Below, in pieces: positions 35,139 through 45,241 of a DNA stretch of 64,000 nt. The notes beneath the pieces are model-generated. The model was not told the DNA's origin and did not search any database. It was given only the letters and a program-made list of their open reading frames with translations. Numbering within the stretch: the stretch's first letter is position 1; the number at the start of each line of letters is the position of its first letter. The position numbers and the translations under genes are program-made. The stretch is from Buxus sempervirens (lineage: Eukaryota; Streptophyta; Magnoliopsida; Buxales; Buxaceae). The stretch lies in assembly GCA_947561395.2 (NCBI GenBank), contig OX387191.1, positions 39,672,939 through 39,736,938 of the forward strand, in the 5' to 3' direction.

Positions 35139-35417
35139 CAATGGTGGAACCACCTTATTGCTAACTTTTAGTTTTTAATTAAAAATATATATATTATTTT
35201 TTATATTTTTTAATTAAAATATATGTTTTGCCCCCTCTAAAATTTCTGGTTTGCCCCCCCGCCCCCCCAACTCATTGAAATTTCTATATTTCATGAAAAC
35301 CCCCTCTAAAATTTCTGGTTTGTCCCCCCAACTCATTGAAATTTCTATATTTCATGAGAAGTGTTATTTGAAATTTTTTTTTGCCCCCTTAGATTTGGAG
35401 TCTTGGTTCCGCCACTG
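35128..35417. repeat. MITE-like repeat, copy 1
   Basis: Inverted ends CAATGGTGGAACCACC (from 35139) and TTGGTTCCGCCACTG (to 35417) enclose AT-rich sequence and a GCCCCCTCTAAAATTTC tandem. A second copy lies in the opposite orientation at 42193-42426 beyond the BAM3 gene. The two also share the adjoining GGACCTCTAGC. No clear TSD was found. Confidence 0.6.
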
Positions 35418-35665
35418 ATGGTTCGAATGGCCTGAAGGAGAAACGAACGTTCTTCCCCATTCTCAGGTCTTGTATCCGTTCAGATCGGTGTAAAGATCGA
35501 AAAAAGAAGGGAAAATTTGATTTTTAGGGTTACGTTTTAAAAATAATTCATATTCAATTACCAATTCTTTCTAATTGGTAATTAATTATGTTTACTTCAA
35601 ATAATTAAGAATAAGTCTTATTTCAAATAATTGCATGACTAAATCTGAATTATTTTATAAAACAT
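35418..35665. other. Unassigned spacer
   Basis: AT-rich sequence between two MITE-like repeats. Nothing recognisable is seen. Confidence 0.3.
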
Positions 35666-36167
35666 CACTAAAACAAAATTTCCCAAAGAAATACTTCATT
35701 TTTAATAATTGTTTTAAATTTTATAGCAACATTTCATAATAAAGTGTTGTAATGATATATTTTATAAATTATTGTGTAACGGCATTTGATAGAAAAGTGC
35801 TGTAATAATTTGTTTTATAGAGGCATTTTTTTTTATAAATGCCATAATAATTTGCTTTATAACGGCCTTTCATAGAAAATGCCGTAACAAATTGTTTTAT
35901 AGGGACATTTAATTAGAAAATGCCTTAATAAATTATTTTACAACGACATTCATTAGGAAAATACTGTAATAAATCATTTTATAGTGGCATTTCTTTTGGG
36001 AAATGCCATAATAAATTGTTTTATAGTGGCATTTTTAAAAAAAATGCCGTAATAAATCTTTTTATAACAACATCTGCATATGAAATGCTGTATTAAGGCA
36101 CTTATAACGGAACTTTCGTATAAGTGCCCTTATATTAGTGTCTCTTTATCACCTTTTTTTTTTAGTG
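35666..36167. mobile_element. CACTA-like MITE
   Basis: Starts CACTAAAACAAAATTTCCC and ends CCTTTTTTTTTTAGTG, a CACTA-type inverted terminus. The interior is a row of diverged units about 40 bases long (TTTATAACGGCATTT...AAATGCCGTAATAAAT), resembling subterminal repeats. The 3-bp flanks (CAT and TAC) do not match, so the TSD is missing or mutated. It may be a related repeat rather than a true CACTA MITE. Confidence 0.5.
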
Positions 36168-36437
36168 TACTTTTCTATAGTCCTCATCGGTGTAGTTTCA
36201 TGTAACCAAGAGGGTTTGTCTTTTGATGTTATTGGTACTCTCTAATGTAATCTAGAGACAACTTGTGTAACCCTGTTATTCTACATATTGAAGTTTCTTG
36301 ATTTGACAAGGTCCTGCGGTTTTTCCCTTCATATTAATGGGTTTTACATAAAAATCTGGTGTGTTTTTTGTGGTTTGGATTGCTTCATTTTATTATCAGT
36401 AATTGGGGTGTATATGTATTGACCGGAGTGATTTCCC

Positions 36438-36492
36438 ATCACGGAAACGAGTGTTTTTTTTTTTTTTTTTTGGTAACATCACGGAAACGAGT
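36438..36492. mobile_element. Minute T-tract insertion with a 15-bp TSD
   Basis: ATCACGGAAACGAGT occurs at 36438-36452 and 36478-36492. Between them are G, about 18 T residues and GGTAAC. Together with 19577-19617 it shows the same T(n)GGTAAC insert between direct repeats. Likely the 3' extremity of a polyadenylated retroposon inserted on minus and truncated to almost nothing. Confidence 0.55.
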
Positions 36493-36826
36493 TGCCCGAA
36501 AACTTACCTCATCAAAATCATAAGTTCATTCCACTGAAATGATGACAAAATCACCAGTAGAGAGTCAAACCCTCGGTTACAATACTAAGAACAAACCACC
36601 CTCTTCGTCTTTGCTTGGGGAGGTCCCACTGATTGACTAAAACCGTCTATTCTAAGACCAAAATCGTATCCGATCCATGAAGTACTTCAGTGAGCCAGCT
36701 TCTGAACTCGACCGTCGGATCAGTCGATTGCACAAATCACTAAAGAAAAAACACAAAAAAAAAAAAAAAAACAAAAGGAGGTGCAGGATATCAGAAAATC
36801 AACGCCCACCCAACTACATGTAACCG

Positions 36827-39800
36827 TCATGTTGTCCGAAATGGGAGTGAATTTGACTGCTTGGCTTGTGAAAGCATCTGAACAACTTCTCTCATGGTGG
36901 GTCGCTCCACGCTGTGTTCTTGAACGCATAACATGGCGACAAAGAAGACCTGCATTGCTTCCTCTAACGGAACCTGGCTTAGGCGTTCGTCTAAGATCTT
37001 CACCACCCCTTCCTTGCTCCAATTGGTATTGATCTTGGTCCATTGAACAATGTCTAGCCCCTCTTCTCCGAAGTCACCAACTGGTCTTCGCCCGGTTATG
37101 AGCTCTAACAGTACCACACCGAAGCTGTACACATCAATCTTCTCGTCGACTTTTAAGGTGTATGCATACTCTGCAAGGGGGGAAAATTAACACGATCAGT
37201 CCATGTCCAGAACATAGTGCTTACTGGGCTTTCAGTATAACGACTTGGAAAGGACAGAAGGGTCTTTTCCGTGGTAAACATGGAAGCCCCACCACTCACC
37301 CACTGTCCCTTGCGCAGGGAAAGGGACATGATTCGTCTCCCTAGGAAAGTAACAACCTCCCTCTGAGTGAAAGGAAAAGGGTAATTGTGCTGTGCCTTCT
37401 ATACGTATTCTGTAGTAGCCTACACATGATTTTCCTTTCTGGGGTTTAGAGAAAGGTAAAGTCTGGATCCCAATCTGCATACTTTAGCTTAGGTGTTCTT
37501 GAAATTAGGATATCTCTTTCTTAATGACATATTGACGGATTCAGTCAAATAAAGGTGTTTGTGATTGGTTTGAATGTGCATGGTAGTGTGGTAGACACTG
37601 AAAAAGCATGTGGGGAAATCTCCTCTGTTTTGCTGCTATTTTGGCCCATCTTGGACTCCACATCACACTTCTTTATACTTTGGTGTGAAGAACAGAATCT
37701 TGTAGTCAAATAATTCGCTCTTTCGTCACAGAGAAGAGCAAACTTTGTTCATCCCTATTCAGAATCAAAATTCTTTGTTATAGTGAGTCAATAACTCAGG
37801 ATCCAGACCAAATCCTTCACCCCAAGTCGAAAGGAAAAAAAAACTCTTGAGTTGAGCTCAGTCATAGACCAATAAAAGCTTGATTCCTCCCTGTCTAATG
37901 TTACTTCCATACCAATAAGGCTATGTCATCAGCTATATGGTGTATTTAACTGCAGTAGCTAATAATTAATTTGATTTCGTGACTCTCACTGAGTCATTGA
38001 AATACACCAGACCAAGTCAAGATTCATTGACTTGGTAAATTGTTCAGAATCATGAGTTCTCTATCTTCTGAATCTTGATGTGAACTATGCCTAAAATATT
38101 ATTTAGAATTTCAGAAGCAAGACTTTACCTGGAGCAATGTAACCATAAGAACCGGCAATGGCAGACATGCATTCTGATGTTCCTGTGTCCTGCAGTAATT
38201 TGGCAAGTCCAAAATCTGCTACATGGGCTTCAAAGTTAGAGTCGAGTAAGATGTTGTTCGACTTCACATCCCGGTGGATTATCAGGGGAGAACAATCGTG
38301 ATGCAGGTAACAGAGGCCTTTTGCAGCTTCCATGGCTATTTTAAGCCTGGTGTCCCACTTGAGATGGCCCCCTCTCTTCCCATGAAGCATTTCACCCAAG
38401 CTTCCATTTTGCATGTATTCATATATGAGCAGATTGATCTCCTTGTTTGAACAGAAGGCTAGGAGTCGAACAATATTTCGATGTCTGATTTTCCCAAGTG
38501 TCTGTATCTCAGCAGATAAACCATTGTCATGAGATGAGCCTTTGGTTATCCCCAGCAGTTTCTTCACTGCAACTTGTTCTCCATTCGGCATTGTTCCCCA
38601 ATAAACAATCCCTGCTCCCCCTCTTCCAATAATATTGTTGTCCTTCAAACACTCTAGGATATCATTGCTGCCAAATTCTAGCTTTTGGAATGCTGTGAGT
38701 TTCCATGAATTTGAATTCCTCCTTATTGATCGGGTCTTGATGATTGCCACAATAACAAAAACCATTGAACAAGCCAAGAGCCCCAATGCAAGCATGAGCT
38801 TGTATTTACCTGGGACTTGTGACTTGGTTTCATTTCGATCCTTAGTCTGCAATGGTGAAGTTGATGAGTAGTTGCATGGGGTCAAGTAAGATCCACAGAG
38901 AAGAGGATTACCGATGAAGGACGTGTAATTGAAGAATGCATACTGTCCATATTCAGGTATCCAACCAGAGAAGTCATTATGTGAGAAATCTGCAGAGGTT
39001 AAGCTTTTTACGGCCCCAATCTCCTCAGGGAGGCTCTGGTTTAAGTGGTTCCACGAGAGGTTGAGATAGTTTAGTATGTGAATTTCAGCTATTTGAACAG
39101 GGATTGGGCCTGAGAGTTGATTGTGGCTCAAGTCTAAATAAGTCAGTGAGAGACAGCTACCAATCTCAGATGGAATACTACCAGAGAAGTTGTTTCTGCT
39201 CAAATCAAACTTCCCCACATGTTTTAAACGACCCAATTCAGATGGAATCTGCCCTGTAAACTTGTTTCCACTGAGCAAAAGCATCTGCAAGCTTGATAAG
39301 TTTCCAATGGATGAAGGAAGAGGCCCTGAGAGACGGTTGTTTGAGAGGTTCAATTCGCCCAGTTTTGAAGGAACCTTGCCAGTTTCATCTGTGATCCTTC
39401 CAGTAAGGTAGTTGTTCTGCAGTTCCATGAGTAGTAGCTCTGGCAAGTAAAGAAATCCATATGGGATTGATCCAGTCAAGTAATTCTGTCCCATTCGAAC
39501 TCGTGAAAGGCTTAGACACTCTCCCAGATCATCCGGTAGAGGCCCAAATAGAAAATTTTTTAGCAAAATCAAGATTCTCAGCCTCCTCCCTAAGCAGAGG
39601 GACTGCGGGACCAAACCTGTAAGCTTATTGGTAGAGAGATCAAGTTCTGTCAGTCTCCCATTCTGTCCGAGCTTCTGAGGAACGGATCCTGTGAAGTTAT
39701 TCCGCCAAAGCTTCAAGACTTCCAAATTGGGTAGTTCTGCAATGAATTGTGGAATCTCTCCATGGAACTTGTTGATAAATAGATTCAAGAGAGTGAGCTC

Positions 39801-40775
39801 CCTGAGCTCCGAGAGTTCATCTGGGATCTCGCCCGTGAGTTCATTGTTTGAGAGATCAAGAGACTTCAAGCTGGTCAAATTTCCAAATTGGTTTGGGATT
39901 GAACCACTGAGCTGATTCATCTGTAAGAAGAGTGTGTCCAACTTCTTGAGATTACCTAATTCGGGCGGAAGGGGACCATCCAAGCTGCAACTTGAAAGGT
40001 CTAGATGAACAAGGTTGACTAGCTTACCGAGCTCGGGACAGATTCCACCTTTAAATTTGTTGAAGTAAGCCAAAGAGAGATGTTTCAAATTGGTAAGGTT
40101 ACCAAGCTCACCCGGTATAAAACCAGTCAAGTCGTTTCCTGCAAGCGACAGATAGTTGAGCTCCTTCATGGCTCCATAGCTCGGAGGAATTTTCCCAGAG
40201 AAATAGTTCCCTCCTAGGTTCAGGTGCTTCAGCTTCGGAAGCTCAGTGACACCCAAAGGAAGGGACCCAACGAAGTTGTTGTCATAGACATCCAAAACCT
40301 CAAGATCCTTCAAGCTGGAGAAGTCCCAATTCAAGCTCCCATTGAACTGATTGTCGGATATGTTAAGGAACTGAATCCTTGCAAGCTTATGAATTTCAGT
40401 TGGGAACATACCTACCAATCTGTTTCCAGCAACGGAAAGATTTACAAGGCCTCGAAGCTCCGTGATCACTGGTGACAAAGAGCCAGAGATGTTAAAATTC
40501 GATATGTCAAATGAAATTACTGATCTGTTCATGTCATCACATTGGATGCCAGTCCATGTACAGAGGAACATGTAACTAGATTCGTTCCAACTATTTAGAG
40601 AAGTGGGGTTAACAAAATCTCGTTTAAGAGAAGCCAGGATGGAAGCTTGCCTTCGAATAGATGATCTATGCAAAGAAATTGAATAAGAAGAAGAAGGAGA
40701 AGAAGAAGTTGAGGAAATCAGAAAGAAAAGAAATAGAGAGGAAAGCAAGAGAATCCTCATGTCCGAAGCAGCCAT
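36827..40775 (-). CDS. BAM3: LRR receptor-like kinase, BAM3-like (CLAVATA1/BAM clade)
   Basis: Exon 1 is 40775-38129 and exon 2 is 37170-36827; the intron is 958 bases (CCAG|GTAAAG ... TTGCAG|AG) and the product 996 residues. Order: signal peptide (about 1-26), N-terminal LRR cap with the CTWTGIQC pair (72-79), about 20 LRRs of plant LxGxIP type (to about 610), membrane segment (about 659-679), kinase (about 715-980). Kinase residues are intact: GRGGAG loop (717-722), VAVKK with Lys738, HRDVKSNN (834-841), DFG (854-856), and [15 protein letters not shown] in exon 2. The intron falls within the GYIAPEYAYT activation segment, where subfamily XI kinases carry theirs. Length matches the roughly 990 residues of BAM3. 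Family knowledge: these receptors bind CLE peptides at the plasma membrane; Arabidopsis BAM3 senses CLE45 in root protophloem. Start choice: the first ATG directly precedes the signal peptide. No disabling change is seen. BAM1/2-like identity is less likely, given [13 protein letters not shown] and the C-terminal region. Confidence 0.9.
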
Positions 40776-42192
40776 TTCAAGCTCTGTGGATTAAGGATGG
40801 TGGATTCTAAAGAACCCAATCTTTTTTTTGAGGATTGAAGAAAAACAACAAGGATTTCAAAGAGGTGCAGTGAGTTTAGAGAGCAAGGGATAGCTTTGGA
40901 TCCTACAGAGAGACATGGAACTTTGCCTTTGGCTTTCAATTTCATTGCTTTTTCTTTGTATGTTTCGGGCTCAATTCGTCTTTTTTACTTTCTAAAGAAA
41001 AGCAAAAGCAATGTTGGTATAAAGTTGTATTGCCACCAGAGCGTTTGATCAAGGAAATTTCACAATACGGTTGCCTTTACTGTGAAAGTACTTGAATGCC
41101 CATTGGGTCCCTCTTCTTCTAGTTTCTAAAGGTCTCAATGCAGAGATATTGGATTGGGGACTTAAACAGGGTCAAGACTCAAGAGGCCCCTTATCTAATG
41201 AATGTTTAAAGATAATTACGACAAGATCGAGAATGCAATAAATTAGTCCTAATGAAGTATTTATTATTATACTGAGTGGATATGATATAACGTGAAACTT
41301 GATTCTATGATCAATATATTCAAGTGTGCGAGGTTGGTCCTACTTCTGTATGGTTATTTCTGAATCCGTTAAAGGTGATGCAACTAATTAAGCTAAGCCC
41401 ACCCTGATTCCTTAGCCATCCAAGCAAGCATTGGTTCAAAATGAAGCAATCATACATTGAAGAACTTCAGGCTCAAGCTGATGAATTCCAGCTAGCTTAC
41501 TATAGTGTTGAGAATCTTGCAACGTGAATAGTAAAAATTAGAGAGAAGAAGAACATAGAAAATTTAAGTGGTTTGGCAATGTGCCCCTCAGGTCCCTCCC
41601 CCTTTTCAACAGGTAGTGGCCATGGTTGACCCATGAAGGTGGAATTAGTGCAAATTTCCATTTTCACTAGGTTCCATGCTATAAAAAAACAAAATGGAAG
41701 ACCCACTCAAAATCACAATGAGAAAAAGGCAGGTTGCTCTTAAATGGTGATGTATGACAACCAAAGGACAAACTAAAGAATTTAAACAACACAAAAACAA
41801 AAGAAGATTTGAGTTGAGTAAGAAATTAAAATATATATATATATATATGTCAAAGCTGGAACGGATAGATTACTCTTTAGCTTTCCTTTATAGACAGATA
41901 CCTTCTCGGGGGACCATCCACTTTGTTATTTGCATGGAAATAAGTAGTAGTAATCGAGGATTCCCTCGTCCCTCTTTACTTTATACTCCAAGAAAAGAGA
42001 AAGCAACTTGGATTGATTCTGAAGCATGTTGGGATCCATTACTTTTAAAAGCCTCTCTCTTTCCATGGAAAACTAAGAGACGTGTATGAAGTATTGACCC
42101 CCCTAGTATTGTTTGACCAATGAATGAGCGCACTTTGGTTCTGAAATTCTTTCGTTTCGGAGTAGAATTGCAAGTGGGTCCTAGTACCCCAG
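40776..42192. promoter_or_regulatory. Upstream region of the BAM3-like gene
   Basis: About 1.4 kb before the start codon with no transposon signature until 42193, so the promoter is probably intact. The first 200 bases are purine/pyrimidine-skewed as expected of a leader. No convincing TATA box in the right orientation was found. Short open frames here are not gene-like. A TA microsatellite lies at about 41829-41847. Confidence 0.4.
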
Positions 42193-42426
42193 CAGTGGCG
42201 GAACTAGGACTCTAAATTTGATGGGGCCAAAAAAAATTTCAATTTACCCTTCTCATAAAATATAGAAATTTTAAAGGGGGGGGGAGCCAGAAATTTTAGA
42301 GGGGACAAAACATAAATTTTAATTAAAAAATATAAAATATATATATATTTTTAATTAAAAACTAAAAGTTAGGGGGAGCAATTGCCCCCCTAGCAATAAG
42401 GTGGTTCCGCCATTGGCTAGAGGTCC
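42193..42426. repeat. MITE-like repeat, copy 2 (inverted relative to copy 1)
   Basis: Starts CAGTGGCGGAACTAGG and ends GTGGTTCCGCCATTG (42415), followed by GCTAGAGGTCC, which is the reverse complement of the sequence just before copy 1. The interior has the same AT-rich core and TCTAAAATTTC-type segments. The two copies bracket the BAM3 gene in inverted orientation about 6.8 kb apart. Confidence 0.6.
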
Positions 42427-42692
42427 AAGAGGGATAGAGAATACCTTTAAAACTAGAGGGAAATGGGACATGCACTTATGCAGGTTTCCTTGTTGCCTTG
42501 CCTCTACACGTTTTGATGATGAGAAGAGTAAAGTCCATCTATGATTGTCTTCCTCAGCGTAGCCTATGCGGTGTCAGTTCTTATTGGAACAACATGATAG
42601 AGCCAAAAATAACTGGTAACAACTACAACAACAAGAAGGGAAGAAATTCCGAGAGTAACATTCCGGCAAGAGAAACCGAGTCAAAAAAAGTA

Positions 42693-43100
42693 GGGGAAAT
42701 TATAGAAAAGGGTCACTTTTGGCTGATATTTATAAAAACATGCTACTAAGATGTAAGCCATTTTTTGTCGATAATTAACTTCAAGGGTCACTTCTAAAAA
42801 TAATTAAAAAATAGTGTCATTTTATTATAAACAAACCGTGCTTGAGTCTACGTATGAAGCACTTGCATCCACATAGAATACGCTCGTGTCCCATGTAAGA
42901 TGAGCCTGTGTCCCATTTAATAAGCTTGAGTCCTATGTATGCTTATGTCCTAAGAAAATGATCCTCAAATTTAATTATTTTTTAAAGTGATCTTATAATT
43001 TAATTTCAACAGACATTTTTATAATTATCAACAAAAAGTGGCCATTTTCTGTAATTTTTATAAATATCAACAAAAAGTGGCTCTTTTCCATAATTTTCCC
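42693..43100. mobile_element. Mutator-type MITE with a 9-bp TSD
   Basis: Long inverted ends, GGGGAAATTATAGAAAAGGG on the left and about 50 matching bases on the right ending CCATAATTTTCCC. A perfect 9-bp TSD AAAAAAGTA lies at 42684-42692 and 43101-43109. A 9-base duplication and long TIRs indicate Mutator-like elements. The inner part repeats AAAAAGTGGCCATTTTC-type units. No transposase. Confidence 0.88.
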
Positions 43101-43109
43101 AAAAAAGTA

Positions 43110-45010
43110 TGGGAAAATTATTGAAATGAATGCCTTTTACGAAGTTATTGCAACCAAAAAAAACCATTGAAAAGTCTTTGTTCCAAAAACCACTCACTTT
43201 TTGAACTATTTGCAAAGTGGTTCAAAAGTACTATAGCATTTGTTGAAGTCCCCAAAATGCCCGTTCGATTGAAACACAAAGTATTTTGCATTTTTGCAAA
43301 ATTATTGAACACCAAAGCATTGAAATCCCTCTCTTGACACAGCCAAAACCTAAGCAACGACGAGGCATCATCACGGCATTGGTCGAGGACCGTTGTCATC
43401 ACTGGCGCTTTCGATTGAGAGGGGTTGACCGACATTGTCATCTCTCTCGTCTGTAGGATCTCACGGACGCGTGAAATCAGTTCCCACCAGTTATAGTCTG
43501 CCATTTGCTTCTATTTGTCAGAGAAGGAAATGGTCGTAGAAGTTTTGGACAAAACTCATTAGCCGGACATTTCCTTTGGAGGCTGTGGATGAACCTCTTT
43601 AAGGTATGAATCGATTGTCCCTAATTCGTTTCCTTTTTAGCATGAAATTTTTTCGGTCTACATTTTTATTAGGTTTCCATTCACCATGTGCTACATTTGA
43701 TTTAGCTAAGGATAATCTCACCTTAGTCTTTGATTGATGCATTTTAAATGCTTTAACAAATTTTCGATTAATCGAATATGAACCTTCAGTATTTTTCAAT
43801 ATGTTGTTCGTAATGCTCTCTTTTTTTCTTTTATAAAAAATTTAAGTAGTCCCTTGAATGGTTGATTTGACATGCCTATTTTATCTGTATTATTATAAGA
43901 GAAGTGTTTTAGTTTGTTGCATTATTTGGTGCATTTGCCATTATATTCCGAAATTTGGTATAAAAAAATTGGGAATGATTGGAGAGATCTTGAAAGAGCT
44001 ATATGCCATGCTTGAGGAGTTTTTGTGTGTTTTTTCTTCTGCTAGAACTATTTATATTTGTGTGTGTTGCTGCTGTCTTCTTCTGTTATTAACATAACTC
44101 CCTTGATTCTTGTTTTGATTTTGTGCCATCCGATGCTTTGATTTTGGGAAAATGTTACCATTGAGACAATCCACCTAATGAAAGCCTCGATTATTTAACT
44201 CCAAGCTAAACACGTAAGGTATGCTGCCAGAGCTACCTCTGTATAGGAAAAGGATCATTTCAATCCTGGGTTATTTGATTGAAATAATTTAGTTATATTA
44301 TATTAAGCTATGAAATAATTATATTAAGTTATATTTGTTAGTATATTACTGCTATTTTTATTTTTTGTATCTGAAATGCACAGAATAGTGCTTCTTGACG
44401 ATATATAAGACTCATGGATCTGATGTCCGTGATAGCACAGAGACATTCCTTAATAGGGTAGTTCCTGAGGTATGTGTTCGCCTTCCCCCCAAAAAGCGAT
44501 GTATTAGAAGTGGGTAATATTTCCATTCCATGTGTAAGTTTGAAATTTTGTTTGTTTGTTAGGATATTTAGACTTAGATCAACGGATCCCACCCACTTCT
44601 TATCTACATGTGCACTTCGTTCGTTATTATGTAGTCATGTTATTGCATTGTTTTGCAAAGATGAAATGAAGTTGATACCAATTTATTTATTTATTTAATA
44701 ATTCCCATTATTCAATGGTGTTTGGAAGCTTAAAGTTGGTGTGAAATATTTATATATATATTTGATCCACTATTGTGGTCCTAAATTAGAGCTTGAGAAG
44801 TTCTTCCATTTAAATGTAGAGTTTTTTATTTATGTATTTTCATCTCTTTTTACTATTGGGTTTATATGTTTGATTTTGACCAAGTTGATTAAGGTGATCG
44901 TGATATAGGTTTGGGTGGGTAGATAATTGGTAGCCTAAGTTGTTACTACCTGCTAGTTTATATTAATCATGCATTTGCTCACCTTCTTAACATGTTATGT
45001 GGAGTGCAGT
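43110..45010. other. Possible 5' region of a Mutator-like element
   Basis: No gene is recognised. The left edge reads GGGAAAATTATTGAAATGAA, similar to many Mutator-like termini, and a MuDR-like N-terminal frame starts at 45011, so this may be the leader of such an element. The minus open frame 43145-43504 and the plus frame 43858-44097 show no known motif. Confidence 0.3.
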
Positions 45011-45241
45011 ATGTCACAACCACGCCCTGAGAAGTCATTGTTTTGCTACTTTTATATAGGTGGAGAGATAGTTATAGAGCAAGATAAGTCTGTATCATAC
45101 CAGGGGGTCGTTTAGATGGATTCAATATAAGCGGTAATACAAAGTACGATCAATTTGTACGTGATGTATGTAGCTTATTTGGGATATCTTCAGTGGGATT
45201 GTTTATGAAGTACTCCCTTATGCATGATATGAGTGCCTTAC

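Noticed and set aside
36720..37043. Open frames overlapping BAM3 exon 2
   Set aside because: They are shadows of the kinase exon in other frames.
41015..41030. GTATAAAG as the BAM3 TATA box
   Set aside because: It reads correctly only on plus, opposite to the gene, and lies about 240 bases from the start codon.
43145..43504. 119-codon open frame on minus
   Set aside because: No signal peptide, domain or splice logic recognised. It probably lies in the leader of a Mutator-like element and looks like chance.
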